Assembly: GCF_012034935.1 (NCBI RefSeq)
Contig: NZ_JAATEN010000016.1
Location: 1 to 64,000 of the forward strand
Origin: Streptomyces zingiberis
Lineage (GTDB): Bacteria > Actinomycetota > Actinomycetes > Streptomycetales > Streptomycetaceae
Direction of reading: 5' to 3'
Length of the DNA: 64,000 nucleotides
Of the stretch, positions 51,291 to 60,052 are shown piece after piece; the first letter of the stretch is position 1, and each line of letters begins with the position of its first letter. The notes below the pieces were generated by a model, which did not search any database, was not told where the DNA came from, and saw only the letters and a list, made by a program, of their open reading frames with translations. The translations under genes were made by a program, and so were the position numbers.

Positions 51291-51702
51291 CGGCCCGCGG
51301 CACCGCCCCGCCCACCGGTCCCCCACCGGTGACGGCGGGAACGGCGGCAGGCAGGCGGCGCCGACGGCGGACCGGCCCGCCGACGATCCGGGACGCCGGT
51401 CCGCCGCACGCGACGCGGGACCGCCGTACCGGCGCGGGGCCGTCCGGGGGCGGCACGATCCCGGACGGCCCCGCGCCGGGGGAACCACGCCGAGAACCAC
51501 GAACCGCGATGAGCCAGGGTGGACCGGGGACGCCCCGCAGGGCCCTTCACCGCACGGCGCACCCGCCGCTCCTCCGTACGGCCCCCTCCGTACGGCCCCC
51601 TCCGTACGGCCCGCTCCACCGCCCGGCTCTCCCGCCTCGCGCCCTCCGCCGCTCCGGTGCACGGTGGACCTGACCGCACCCCCCGCGCGCCAGGGAGCCC
51701 CC
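51291..51702. other. Intergenic region with a 14-base tandem repeat before dodecin
   Basis: About 410 bases without a gene. The notable feature is the triple repeat at 51572-51613, about 90 bases before the dodecin start. Confidence 0.5.
51572..51613. repeat. Three tandem 14-base units CTCCGTACGGCCCC
   Basis: Units at 51572-51585, 51586-51599 and 51600-51613; the last ends in G instead of C. Each contains the palindrome CCGTACGG. Spaced repeats of a palindrome 90 bases before a gene could be operators, or a simple slippage tract. Confidence 0.6.
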
Positions 51703-51921
51703 GTGACCCACCACGTCTACTCGGTGACCGAGATCGTCGGCTCCTCGCACGAGGGGGTCGACGACGCCATCCGCAACGCCGTGGGGCGCGCCGCGGAGAC
51801 CGTGCGCCATCTGGAGTGGTTCCAGGTGACCGAGGTCCGCGGCCAGATCAAGGACGGCCACGTCGAGCATGTCCAGGTCGGGCTGAAGGTGGGCTTCCGG
51901 CTGGAGGAACCCGCCCGCTGA
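51703..51921 (+). CDS. Dodecin (flavin-binding storage protein)
   Basis: 72 residues, the standard dodecin length. YSVTEIVGSSHEGVDDAIRN, AVGRAAETVRHLEWFQVTEV (with the flavin-stacking Trp) and VEHVQVGLKVGFRLE define the fold. Dodecins form 12-subunit hollow shells that bind flavins or related ligands. The GTG at 51703 follows AGGGAG by six bases. Single-gene unit. Confidence 0.92.
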   Translation: MTHHVYSVTEIVGSSHEGVDDAIRNAVGRAAETVRHLEWFQVTEVRGQIKDGHVEHVQVGLKVGFRLEEPAR

Positions 51922-52044
51922 ACGGGCGCCGGCGGGTCACCCGGCCGAGGGTTCCCGGCGGGCGTGTCGCCCCGCGGTGCCGGATGCTGTACGGGAGCGG
52001 GCCCGTGCCCGCGCTCCGCTCCGTGCCGCAGGGGAGGACCCGAG

Positions 52045-53073
52045 GTGCCCGTCAACCTGGAAGAGATGCGCCGCTGCTCCGTCGCCGTCGATCTCGGCGC
52101 GTCCCGGAGCAGGGTGTATGTGAAGGACACCGGGATCGTCGTCGACGAGCCGAGCGTCGTCGCCGTCAACACCCGCACCGCCGCCCTGCTCGCCGTGGGC
52201 GAGATGGCGGAGCGGATGACCGGCCGGACGCCCGACCACATCCGGGTGGTCCGCCCCGTGCAGGGCGGCACGGTCGTCAACGTCGACCTCGCCCAGCGGA
52301 TGCTCCGCCACCTGATCGGCGGGAAACTGCGCCGGACCCGTATCCGGCGCCCCGGCATGCGCTTCGCCGCGTGTGTCCCCTACGACAGCGAGCCCCTGGC
52401 GCAGCGGGCCGTCCGCGAGACCCTGGCGGCGCTCGGCGCCCGCCGGGTCGAGCTGGCCGACACCCTGGTCTGCGCCGCCGTCGGCTCCGGCCTCCCCGTG
52501 GAGGACCCCGAGGCGACGATGATCGTGCTCTGCGGCGCGGGCACCACCCAGGTGGCCGTGTTGTCGCTCGGCTCGATCGTCGCGGCGGAGACCGTGCCCG
52601 TGGGCGGCGACTCCCTGGACCACGCGGTCGTCGAACACCTGCGCGGCCGCCATGAACTGCTCCTGGCGCACCACGCGGTCCGCCCGCTGCGGACCCTGCT
52701 GCACACCCCGGGCCGGGCGCCGGCCGTCGCCGAGGTGCACGGCCGTGATGTGCGGACCGGGCTGGCCCGCACCGTGGCGATCGACATCGAGGGCGTCCGC
52801 CAGGCCGTCAACAGCCCGCTGACCGCCGTGCTCGACGCGATCCGCACGGTGCTCCGCCGCTGCCCGCCCGACCTGGTCGCCGACCTCTCCGACCGGGGCG
52901 TCGTCCTCGCCGGTGGCAGCGCCCTGCTCACCGGGCTGGACGGGCTGCTCAGCAGTTCCACCGGCATGCCCGTGCGCACCGCCGAGACCCCCGACACCTG
53001 CGCCGTCCGCGGGCTCGGCGCCATGATGGAGGGGCGTGTGGAGGCGATGCGCCTCGATCCCCTGGCCGGATGA
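52045..53073 (+). CDS. MreB-like actin-family protein
   Basis: 342 residues from a GTG seven bases after GGGAGG. The actin fold is visible: phosphate 1 VAVDLGASRSRVYVKDTGIV, phosphate 2 MIVLCGAGTTQVAVLSLGSI and the adenosine motif GVVLAGGSALLTGLDGLLS. The connecting segments RPVQGGTVVNVD and AERMTGRTPDHIRVVRPV match MreB. Streptomyces carries a true MreB and Mbl in the mre locus plus a shorter divergent MreB-like protein elsewhere; with no mreC/D nearby this is probably the latter (inference). It may take part in spore-wall assembly. Confidence 0.88.
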   Translation: MPVNLEEMRRCSVAVDLGASRSRVYVKDTGIVVDEPSVVAVNTRTAALLAVGEMAERMTGRTPDHIRVVRPVQGGTVVNVDLAQRMLRHLIGGKLRRTRIRRPGMRFAACVPYDSEPLAQRAVRETLAALGARRVELADTLVCAAVGSGLPVEDPEATMIVLCGAGTTQVAVLSLGSIVAAETVPVGGDSLDHAVVEHLRGRHELLLAHHAVRPLRTLLHTPGRAPAVAEVHGRDVRTGLARTVAIDIEGVRQAVNSPLTAVLDAIRTVLRRCPPDLVADLSDRGVVLAGGSALLTGLDGLLSSSTGMPVRTAETPDTCAVRGLGAMMEGRVEAMRLDPLAG

Positions 53074-53366
53074 CGGCTCGCGCGTGACGGCCGGCGCCCG
53101 GCGGCCGGCCGGTCGGACGGCACGGTGGCGGAGCCACGGCCGATCCGCCGGCCCCGGCCCCTCGACCACCCCGACGGCCACCCCTGCCCGGCGCCGGCCC
53201 GCTTCCGGTCCGGTCCCGCTCGCCGCCTGCGCGATGGTGCCGCTCCTGCCCGGATCTCGCTGCCAAAGGCTTGTTATTTTTCCTCGGACCCGCGGTGACC
53301 CCGTTCGGAGAGGACATCGGTGATCTTCGGAAGGGCCCGGCGCCCGCCGGACTCGCGCCCGGGGCG

Positions 53367-55544
53367 TCAGGTCGCGTCGGCCAGGGAGAGGGTGTGGAGG
53401 TGCTCGGGCGGGCCGGGACGCGCGTAGTACCAGCCCTGGGCGGTGTCACAGCCCAGGATCCGCAGGTGCTCGGCCTGGATCCCCGTCTCCACGCCCTCCA
53501 CGGTGACCGCGAGGTCGAGGGTGTGGGCCAGGGAGACGATCCCCTCCACGATCTTGATGTCCACGGGGTCGGCCGGGTCGCGCTGCATCCCGCGGGTGAA
53601 GGACCGGTCGAGCTTGAGCGTGCTGAGCGGCATCCGGCGGAGGTTGGACAGGTTGGAGTACCCGGTGCCGAAGTCGTCCAGGGCGATGTCCACCCCGAGA
53701 TCGGCCAGTTCGCGCAGCGGCTTCAGCAGGCTCTCGTCCGCGCCGATCAGCGCGCTCTCGGTGACCTCCAGGCAGAGCGAGGACGGTTCGAGCCCGGCCT
53801 CCTTGAGGACCTCCACGGTGTCCCGCACCAGGTTCGGGTGGTGGAGCTGGCAGGGCGACAGATTGACGTTGACCCGCAGCGGCCGGCCGTCGATGTGCTG
53901 GAACTTCCACTCCCGCGCCTGCCGTACGGCCTCCTCCAGCACCCAGCGGCCGAGCGGCACGATCAGTCCGGTGTTCTCCGCCAGCGGGATGAACTGGTCC
54001 GGGCCGAGCACCCCGCGCATCGGGTGGGACCAGCGCACCAGCGCCTCCGCGCCGTTCACCTGGCCGTCGCTGAGCCGCACCAGCGGCTGGTACTCGATGA
54101 AGAACTCCCCGCGCTGGAGCGCCCTCGGCAGGCTGTTGGTGAGGCCGTGACGGGTGATGGCGCGGGTGTCGGCCTCGGGGTCGGCGTGCTCGTAGCGGTT
54201 GCCGCCGGCGGCCTTGGCCCGGTACATCGTGATGTCGGCGCTGCGCAGCACCTCCGCCGCGCCGAGCCGGCCCGCGGCCCCGTCGACGATGCCGATGCTG
54301 CCGCGGACGGTCAGCTCCTTGCCGGCGATGGAGACCGGCTCGGAGAGGGCGTCGAGAATGCGCTCGGCGAAGTCGGTGACGTCCTTCTGCTCGGGCGGGT
54401 CGTTGATCAGGGCCACGAACTCGTCCCCGCCGATGCGCGCCACGAGCTGCCCGGGACCCGTGACACAGCTCCCGAGCCGGTCGGCGACGGCGACGAGGAG
54501 CTGGTCGCCCACGGAGTGCCCGAGGTGGTCGTTGACGGTCTTGAAGCCGTCCAGGTCGAGGTAGCACAGGCCGAAGCGGCCGCCCTCCCGGGCCGCGACG
54601 GCGGACTCCAGCCGCTCGAAGAAGAAGGTGCGGTTGGGCAGCCCGGTGAGGGCGTCGTGCGTCGCCTCGTAGCGCAGCCGCAGGTTGAGCAGGCGGCGCT
54701 CGGTGATGTCCTCGATGAGGGCGAGGACATGACGGGGGGTCCCCTCGCGGTCGCGGAGCAGCGAGACGGTGAGGTTGGTCCACAGCACGGTGCCGTCGTT
54801 GCGGTAGTACGGCTTGTCCACCCGGAAGTGCTCGCGCTCGCCCCGCATCACCTCGGCGAGCATCGCCCAGACCCCCGGGGCGTCCTCGGGGTGCGTCCAC
54901 TCGGTGACCAGGCGGCTGCGGACATGGTGTTCCAGGCCGCCGAACATCCGGGTGAGGCTCTCGTTGATGTCGATGATCCGGCCGTCCATGTCGGCGATGC
55001 CGATACCGATGACGGCGCCCTCGAAGACCGCCCGGAACCGCGCCTCGCTGGCGTGCAGCGCCTGCTCCGCCTCGGCCTGGGCGCGCAGCGCCGCGCGGGA
55101 CATGGACTCCTGCTCCGAGCGGGTGCGCTCGCGCAGTGCCTCGGCGAATCCCTCGGCGACGGCGTGCTGGAGCCGGGTGCAGCGGGCCCGGAGCTGCTCC
55201 ACGGGCTGCGGCTCGTCCGGCGGGCAGTAGAGGGTCAGATACGAGTCGATCACACCGAGGGTGTGGGGCAGGCTGGCGGGCTCGGTGCAGTGGGCCGCGA
55301 CCAGCGCCGCGCCCACCTCCAGCCCGGCGCCGGGGTCGAACGGCCGGGTCCGCAGGGCCTCGGCCAGCCGGCGCGCCTGCGGGACCAGGTGCTGCTCGAA
55401 CTCCGCCCGCGTCATCGAGGTGGCGGTGGCGGGGTAGATGGCCCGGCTCCAGATCGCGGCGAAACGTCTCAGCCGGTCGTCCGGCCCGTCGGGGGAGGCA
55501 CCGGGGCCGGCGGCTCCGGCCCCGGGCGGCTGTGCGGTGGTCAC
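53367..55544 (-). CDS. rmdA: PAS-GGDEF-EAL cyclic-di-GMP protein, RmdA-like
   Basis: 725 residues. An N-terminal helical region (about 25-150) is followed by a PAS domain (about 165-285; FRAVFEGAVIGIGIADMDGR), a GGDEF domain with intact RIGGDEFVAL near 370, and an EAL domain with GAEALVRW near 498, VNLSP, EVTESALI and DDFGTGYSNL. All catalytic residues of both domains are present, so it could make and degrade c-di-GMP. The architecture matches RmdA of Streptomyces coelicolor, which affects development. The GTG start overlaps the stop of the upstream methyltransferase gene by four bases (GTGA). Confidence 0.88.
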   Translation of the reverse strand: MTTAQPPGAGAAGPGASPDGPDDRLRRFAAIWSRAIYPATATSMTRAEFEQHLVPQARRLAEALRTRPFDPGAGLEVGAALVAAHCTEPASLPHTLGVIDSYLTLYCPPDEPQPVEQLRARCTRLQHAVAEGFAEALRERTRSEQESMSRAALRAQAEAEQALHASEARFRAVFEGAVIGIGIADMDGRIIDINESLTRMFGGLEHHVRSRLVTEWTHPEDAPGVWAMLAEVMRGEREHFRVDKPYYRNDGTVLWTNLTVSLLRDREGTPRHVLALIEDITERRLLNLRLRYEATHDALTGLPNRTFFFERLESAVAAREGGRFGLCYLDLDGFKTVNDHLGHSVGDQLLVAVADRLGSCVTGPGQLVARIGGDEFVALINDPPEQKDVTDFAERILDALSEPVSIAGKELTVRGSIGIVDGAAGRLGAAEVLRSADITMYRAKAAGGNRYEHADPEADTRAITRHGLTNSLPRALQRGEFFIEYQPLVRLSDGQVNGAEALVRWSHPMRGVLGPDQFIPLAENTGLIVPLGRWVLEEAVRQAREWKFQHIDGRPLRVNVNLSPCQLHHPNLVRDTVEVLKEAGLEPSSLCLEVTESALIGADESLLKPLRELADLGVDIALDDFGTGYSNLSNLRRMPLSTLKLDRSFTRGMQRDPADPVDIKIVEGIVSLAHTLDLAVTVEGVETGIQAEHLRILGCDTAQGWYYARPGPPEHLHTLSLADAT

Positions 55545-56350
55545 GCCTTGCGCCCCACACCGGCGAAGCCGATGTACACGGACGGATCCTCGGTCTCACC
55601 GGTCTCGGGCCGCCAGTCGGGCATGGGGACCACGCCGGGCTCGACCAGTTCGAAGCCCTCGAAGAACCGGGTGACCTCCGCGCGGGACCGCATCACCAGC
55701 GGGGAGGTCGCGTTGCGGTACACACCCTCGATGTCGTCACCCTGGCGGGTGGTGAAGACGGAACCGTCGGTGGAGGCGTGGGTGAGGACCAGCAGGCTGC
55801 CCGGGGCGAGCGCGTCACGGAGCCGCGCGACGCACTCGGTCGGCCGGTTCTCGTCGGTCATGAAGTGCAGGACGGCGACGAGGAGCAGCGCCACCGGCTT
55901 GTCCAGGTCGAGCAGCCGGGCCACCTCGGGGCTCTCCAGGATCCCCTCCGGCTCGCGCAGGTCGGCCGCGGCGATGACCGCGCGCTCGTTCCCCTCCAGC
56001 ACGGCGCGGCTGTGCGCCACCGCCACCGGGTCGTTGTCCACGTAGACGACGCGCGCCTGCGGGCTGGCGGCCTGGGCCACCTCGTGGACGTTGCCGAAGG
56101 TCGGTATGCCGGAGCCGATGTCGAGGAACTGGGTGATGCCCTGGTCGATCGCGTGGCGTACGGCCCGCCGCATGAAGGCGCGGTTGGCCTGCATGACCTT
56201 CGGCAGCGACGGCATGATCTCCATGGCCTTGCGCGCCGCCTCCCGGTCGGCCTCGAAGTTGTGCGAGCCGCCCAGGTAGTAGTCGTAGATCCGGGACACG
56301 CTCGGCACGGAAAGGTCGATGCCCTGAGGGGCCCAGGAGGGTCGCTCCAT
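55541..56350 (-). CDS. DUF574-type S-adenosylmethionine methyltransferase
   Basis: 269 residues. The SAM-binding site is QFLDIGSGIPTFGNVHEVAQ, preceded by the family hallmark SVSRIYDYYLGGSHNFEADR and followed by RVVYVDNDPVAVAHSRAVL. The ATG lies seven bases after GGAGA. Streptomyces genomes carry many such paralogues; substrates are unknown. It is translationally coupled to the RmdA-like gene. Confidence 0.9.
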   Translation of the reverse strand: MERPSWAPQGIDLSVPSVSRIYDYYLGGSHNFEADREAARKAMEIMPSLPKVMQANRAFMRRAVRHAIDQGITQFLDIGSGIPTFGNVHEVAQAASPQARVVYVDNDPVAVAHSRAVLEGNERAVIAAADLREPEGILESPEVARLLDLDKPVALLLVAVLHFMTDENRPTECVARLRDALAPGSLLVLTHASTDGSVFTTRQGDDIEGVYRNATSPLVMRSRAEVTRFFEGFELVEPGVVPMPDWRPETGETEDPSVYIGFAGVGRKA

Positions 56351-56866
56351 CGGTGGTCTCCAAGTGTTCGGCCAGGAGGCCCGGCTGCTTTTGGGCCGGT
56401 TGTACGCGCTTGAGGCTACTGATTGGCCGTCAGCAGGGGAACCTCAAACGGAAATCTGCGGTCCGTTCCAGTCACGAACCAGGGGCATGTGCACATACGG
56501 CAGGGAGTTGCGCCCCATCCATCCCGCCCACATCACGGGCTTACCACGGCAGCACGGTACTTCAGGCGTCGCCGCTCCGCCCCCGGGACCACTTTTCCGC
56601 CAGTTCGGGGTCCGGCCGGATGTCCTGAGGACGCGGGGCGGTCCCCGCCCGTCCCGCGCTAGGCTGTCGGCGCCTGTGTCCCGCGGAGGGGCCCGCGGGG
56701 AGAGGGGCCGCGGCTCCCGCAGGGGCCTTCTCCCCCGCGTCCTCCCCCATGCCGGGCCCGCCGCCAGGTACCCGCATCCCGGTCCGTGTCCTCGGCGCCC
56801 TCGGCGCCCTCAGCGCGCGGGGTACCCCACTCCCCTCGTCTCACGGCCCGCGCCATACCCCCGTGA
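56351..56866. other. Intergenic region upstream of the methyltransferase
   Basis: About 515 bases. The segment 56390-56540 is clearly less GC-rich and should contain the methyltransferase/RmdA promoter; GTTC-CAGTCAC-GAAC at 56465-56479 is a small dyad. No gene seen. Confidence 0.45.
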
Positions 56867-57433
56867 TCACCAGGTCGTCTCCTTGATCGTCGCCTTGTGC
56901 TGCGGCGTGGCGGTGGCGGTGATCTCCGAGCGCCGGCGGTCCCCGGAGAAGGTCACCGTCAGCGCCGCCGGGTCGCTCTGCCGGGTGCGGACCGTGAACC
57001 CCCGGGTGGGCACCGCCGAGACCAGGCACACCCCGCGCGCGCCGAAACGGACGGTCGCCTTCCCGCCCGCCGAGTCGATGGTGTGGACCCCCGCGCCTCC
57101 CTCGCAGTCCACCGGGGCGGGGCCCCGGGGCGTGCTCGGGGCGGGCGGCGGCGGGGTGGTCAGTGGGGGCGTGGGGGTGGTGGACGGCGGGCGGGCCGTC
57201 GTCCGGGACGGGCGGGCCGGGGCCGCCGTCCGGCCGGCCGAGGGGGTCCCCGGGGTGGCGGTGGCGCTCGGCGGGCGGCTGGTGGAGGAGGTGAACACCG
57301 TCGGCGCCGACCGGGCCGCCAGCGGCTTGGGCCCGGTCGATCCCACCACGAAGTGCACGGTCAGCAACACCGCCGTCACGCTGACCGCGGTGCAGGAGAG
57401 CCACAGGAGGAGATAGCGGAGATAGCGGGCCAC
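56867..57433 (-). CDS. Membrane-anchored protein of unknown function
   Basis: About 188 residues. One N-terminal membrane segment (LLLWLSCTAVSVTAVLLTVHFV), then a Ser/Thr/Pro-rich spacer of about 70 residues, then a small extracytoplasmic domain with two Cys (VDCEGGAGVHTIDS ... ARGVCLVSAV). The start is uncertain: GTG at 57433 has no good ribosome binding site. It is divergent from the two-component genes by 36 bases, so it may be a target or sensor accessory of that system. I do not recognise the domain. Confidence 0.65.
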   Translation of the reverse strand: MARYLRYLLLWLSCTAVSVTAVLLTVHFVVGSTGPKPLAARSAPTVFTSSTSRPPSATATPGTPSAGRTAAPARPSRTTARPPSTTPTPPLTTPPPPAPSTPRGPAPVDCEGGAGVHTIDSAGGKATVRFGARGVCLVSAVPTRGFTVRTRQSDPAALTVTFSGDRRRSEITATATPQHKATIKETTW

Positions 57434-57469
57434 GACACCATGGTGACGTACGGGATACCGTGCAGAGCC

Positions 57470-58213
57470 ATGGCTTCCGTGCTGGTCGTCGAGGACGACC
57501 CCGTCATACGCGCCGCGCTCATCGAGGTGCTCTCCGCGCACGGCCACGTGGTGCACAGCGCGGCGCAGGGGTTCGAGGCGCTGCGCGAGATCACCTCCCG
57601 CCCGCCCGACGTGGTCGTGCTGGACCTGGGCCTGCCCGATCTGGACGGCACGGACGTGCTGCGGATGCTGCGCGGCATCTCCCGGGTGCCGGTGGTGGTG
57701 GCCACCGCCCGGGACGACGACGCGGAGGTGGTCACACTGCTGAACGCCGGCGCGGACGACTACGTCGTCAAGCCCTTCTCCGGCGAGCAGCTCGCCGCGC
57801 GGATCGGCGCGGTGCTGCGCCGTACCGCCACCGGGGCCGGCGTCCCGGCCGGTGCCCCGCTCGCCGCCGGCCCGCCCGGGGCGGTTCCGGACGAGTCCGG
57901 CGCCGCGGCGCGACCGCTGGTGGTGGGCGACCTGGTGGTGGACCCGCGGGCCCGGGCCGCCTCGCTGGCGGGGCGCGAGCTGCGGCTGACCCGGCGCGAG
58001 TTCGACCTGCTGGCCTATCTCGCGGCCCACGCGGACCAGGTGGTCTCCCGGCGGCGTATCCTCGCCGACGTCTGGCGGCAGCCCTATGTCGAGGACCAGA
58101 CGATCGACGTCCATCTCTCCGCGCTCCGCCGCAAGCTGGGCGAGCGGGCCGCCCGGCCGCGCTACCTGCACACGGTGCGGGGCATCGGGATCAAGCTGGT
58201 GTCGCCGCGATGA
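57470..58213 (+). CDS. OmpR-family response regulator
   Basis: 247 residues. The receiver domain has Asp52 in VVVLDLGLPD and Lys in YVVKPFSGEQ. An Ala/Gly/Pro linker of about 35 residues leads to a winged-helix DNA-binding domain (LRLTRREFDLLAYLAAH ... QTIDVHLSALRRKLGE). ATG at 57470; a GTG ten bases upstream is in another frame. Its stop overlaps the kinase start (ATGA). Confidence 0.92.
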   Translation: MASVLVVEDDPVIRAALIEVLSAHGHVVHSAAQGFEALREITSRPPDVVVLDLGLPDLDGTDVLRMLRGISRVPVVVATARDDDAEVVTLLNAGADDYVVKPFSGEQLAARIGAVLRRTATGAGVPAGAPLAAGPPGAVPDESGAAARPLVVGDLVVDPRARAASLAGRELRLTRREFDLLAYLAAHADQVVSRRRILADVWRQPYVEDQTIDVHLSALRRKLGERAARPRYLHTVRGIGIKLVSPR

Positions 58214-59673
58214 GACGGGCCCTGGCCGGGGTCGCGCTCGCGGTGACCTCCATGGTGGCGCTCTCCTTCCTGATCCCGCTGGCCCTGCTCGTGCAGTCCG
58301 AGGCACGGGACCGCTCGACCACGGAGGCCGAGCAGCGGGCCTCCGCCCTGGCCCCGGTGCTGGCGCTCTCCACCCGCTCCCGCGACGTCCAGCAGGCGGT
58401 CTCCGCGCTGGACCCCGGGCGGCGGCTGGCGGTGCACCTGCCGGACGGGGAGGTGATCGGCACCCGGCACGCGCCGGCGTCCGCCCTGGCCCGGGCCGGC
58501 CGGGAGCGGGCGACGCTGGCCCTGGACACCGACGAGGGCTGGGTCTACCTCCAGCCGGTGATCCTGGCCGGGGACCGGGTGGCCGTCGTGGAGTCCTTCG
58601 TCCCCCGGGCCGCCCTCAACCGGGGCGTGACGCTCTCCTGGGTGGTGATGTCCCTGCTGGCGGTGGGGCTCGTGGCGGGGTCGGTGCTGGTGGCGGACCG
58701 GCTGGGCGCCCGGGTCGTGCGCTCCTCACGGGAGCTGTCCCGGGCCGCGCACGCGCTGGGCGGCGGTGACCTCGGGGTGCGGGTGGAGCCCGCCGGGCCC
58801 CCCGAGCTCCAGGAGGCGGGCCGGGCGTTCAACTCGATGGCGGACCGGGTGACGGGGCTGCTGGCCACCGAGCGGGAACTGGTGGCGGACCTCTCCCACC
58901 GGCTGCGCACCCCGCTGACCGCGCTGCGGCTGGAGGCGGAGCGGCTGGGGCCCGCCCCCGGGTCCGAGCGGCTGGCCCGGGCCGTCACCCAGCTCCGGAC
59001 GGAACTGGACTCGATCATCTCCGCCGCCCGTACCCCGCTGGCGGTGAACCCTCCGGGCGCCGGCGCGGCGCACGGCGGGGAGGAGACGGGGAACCGCTGC
59101 GAGGTGTCGGCGGTGGTGCGGGAACGGGTCGAGTTCTGGCGGGTGCTCGCCGGTCAGCAGGATCGTTCCTGCCGACTGGTGGCCACGGCCGAGCCGACCC
59201 CCGTGCGGCTGGGGCACGACGATCTCGCGGCGGTCGTCGACGCGCTGATCGGCAACGTCTTCCAGCACACGCCGGAGGGAACGGCCTTCGCCGTCGAGGT
59301 GGAGCGCACCGCGCAGGCGGTGGTGCTCTCCGTGGACGACGCCGGCCCCGGCATCGCGGACCCCGACCTCGCCCTCGCCCGGGGCGTGAGCGTCGGCGGC
59401 TCGACGGGGCTGGGCCTGGACATCGCCCACCGGGCGGCGCGCGCCACCCGGGGCGACGTCACCATCGGGCGGGGACCGCTGGGCGGCGCCCGGGTCCGGG
59501 TGACGCTGGGCCTGGCGGCCGCGGGCGCCCCGGCGGGTACCGGCTCCCGGGCCTCGCGCGCGGTGCGCGCGGCCACCCGGCGCGGCCGGCGTGCGCGGCG
59601 CCACCGCCCGCAGGCCGGGGGCGTCCCGGGTGGCACGAGTGCTCCGGACCCGGACGGCACCGTCCGGGACTGA
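58210..59673 (+). CDS. Sensor histidine kinase
   Basis: 487 residues. TM1 (LAGVALAVTSMVALSFLIPL), a periplasmic-type loop of about 100 residues, TM2 (LSWVVMSLLAVGLVAGSVLV), HAMP, then the phosphoacceptor His230 in DLSHRLRTPL. The ATPase domain has the N-box VVDALIGNVFQHTPEGTAF and the G-boxes VDDAGPGIAD and GGSTGLGLDIA. A basic, disordered tail of about 55 residues (RAVRAATRRGRRARRHRP) is unusual. Coupled to the preceding response regulator. Confidence 0.92.
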   Translation: MRRALAGVALAVTSMVALSFLIPLALLVQSEARDRSTTEAEQRASALAPVLALSTRSRDVQQAVSALDPGRRLAVHLPDGEVIGTRHAPASALARAGRERATLALDTDEGWVYLQPVILAGDRVAVVESFVPRAALNRGVTLSWVVMSLLAVGLVAGSVLVADRLGARVVRSSRELSRAAHALGGGDLGVRVEPAGPPELQEAGRAFNSMADRVTGLLATERELVADLSHRLRTPLTALRLEAERLGPAPGSERLARAVTQLRTELDSIISAARTPLAVNPPGAGAAHGGEETGNRCEVSAVVRERVEFWRVLAGQQDRSCRLVATAEPTPVRLGHDDLAAVVDALIGNVFQHTPEGTAFAVEVERTAQAVVLSVDDAGPGIADPDLALARGVSVGGSTGLGLDIAHRAARATRGDVTIGRGPLGGARVRVTLGLAAAGAPAGTGSRASRAVRAATRRGRRARRHRPQAGGVPGGTSAPDPDGTVRD

Positions 59674-60052
59674 CGGGAGCGGCACCGGGGGCGGCGACGG
59701 GAGCGCCGGACGGACCGGCGGCGGGAGCGGTATCCGCCGGGCGGACCGGCGCGCGCCCTCGTGGCTCGCACCCGTCCCCGGCCGGTGGCGGGCCCGGGGA
59801 AGGTGGCGGAACGAGCGGGGGCGCGAACCGGCGGCGGTGCCGCCGGCGGGAAACCCGGCCACGGCCAGGCCCTCCGCTCGCCCCGGGCGGTCCTCCGGAG
59901 CCCTTCGTCCGGCGGCCCGGAGCCGTGACGGCCCCGGTGATGCCGCCGCCCGGGGAGTCCGCCGGGCCCACCGGGCGGGGCCAGGCCACCGCCTACGCCG
60001 ACGCGACCGGCACCCCGGCACCGCGCGGACGCCCTCGGGCGTCATCGGCCCG
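59674..60052. other. Intergenic region between the kinase and the CAP-domain gene
   Basis: About 380 bases between convergent genes; very GC-rich, no gene and no strong hairpin noticed. Confidence 0.4.

Noticed and set aside
53270..53285. T-rich TTGTTATTTTTCC as an intrinsic terminator
   Set aside because: The preceding GCC-AAA-GGC stem is only three base pairs, so I could not support a terminator, though it lies between convergent genes.
53271..56045. 924-codon plus-strand frame opposite the RmdA-like gene
   Set aside because: Shadow frame; the GGDEF and EAL motifs lie on the minus strand.
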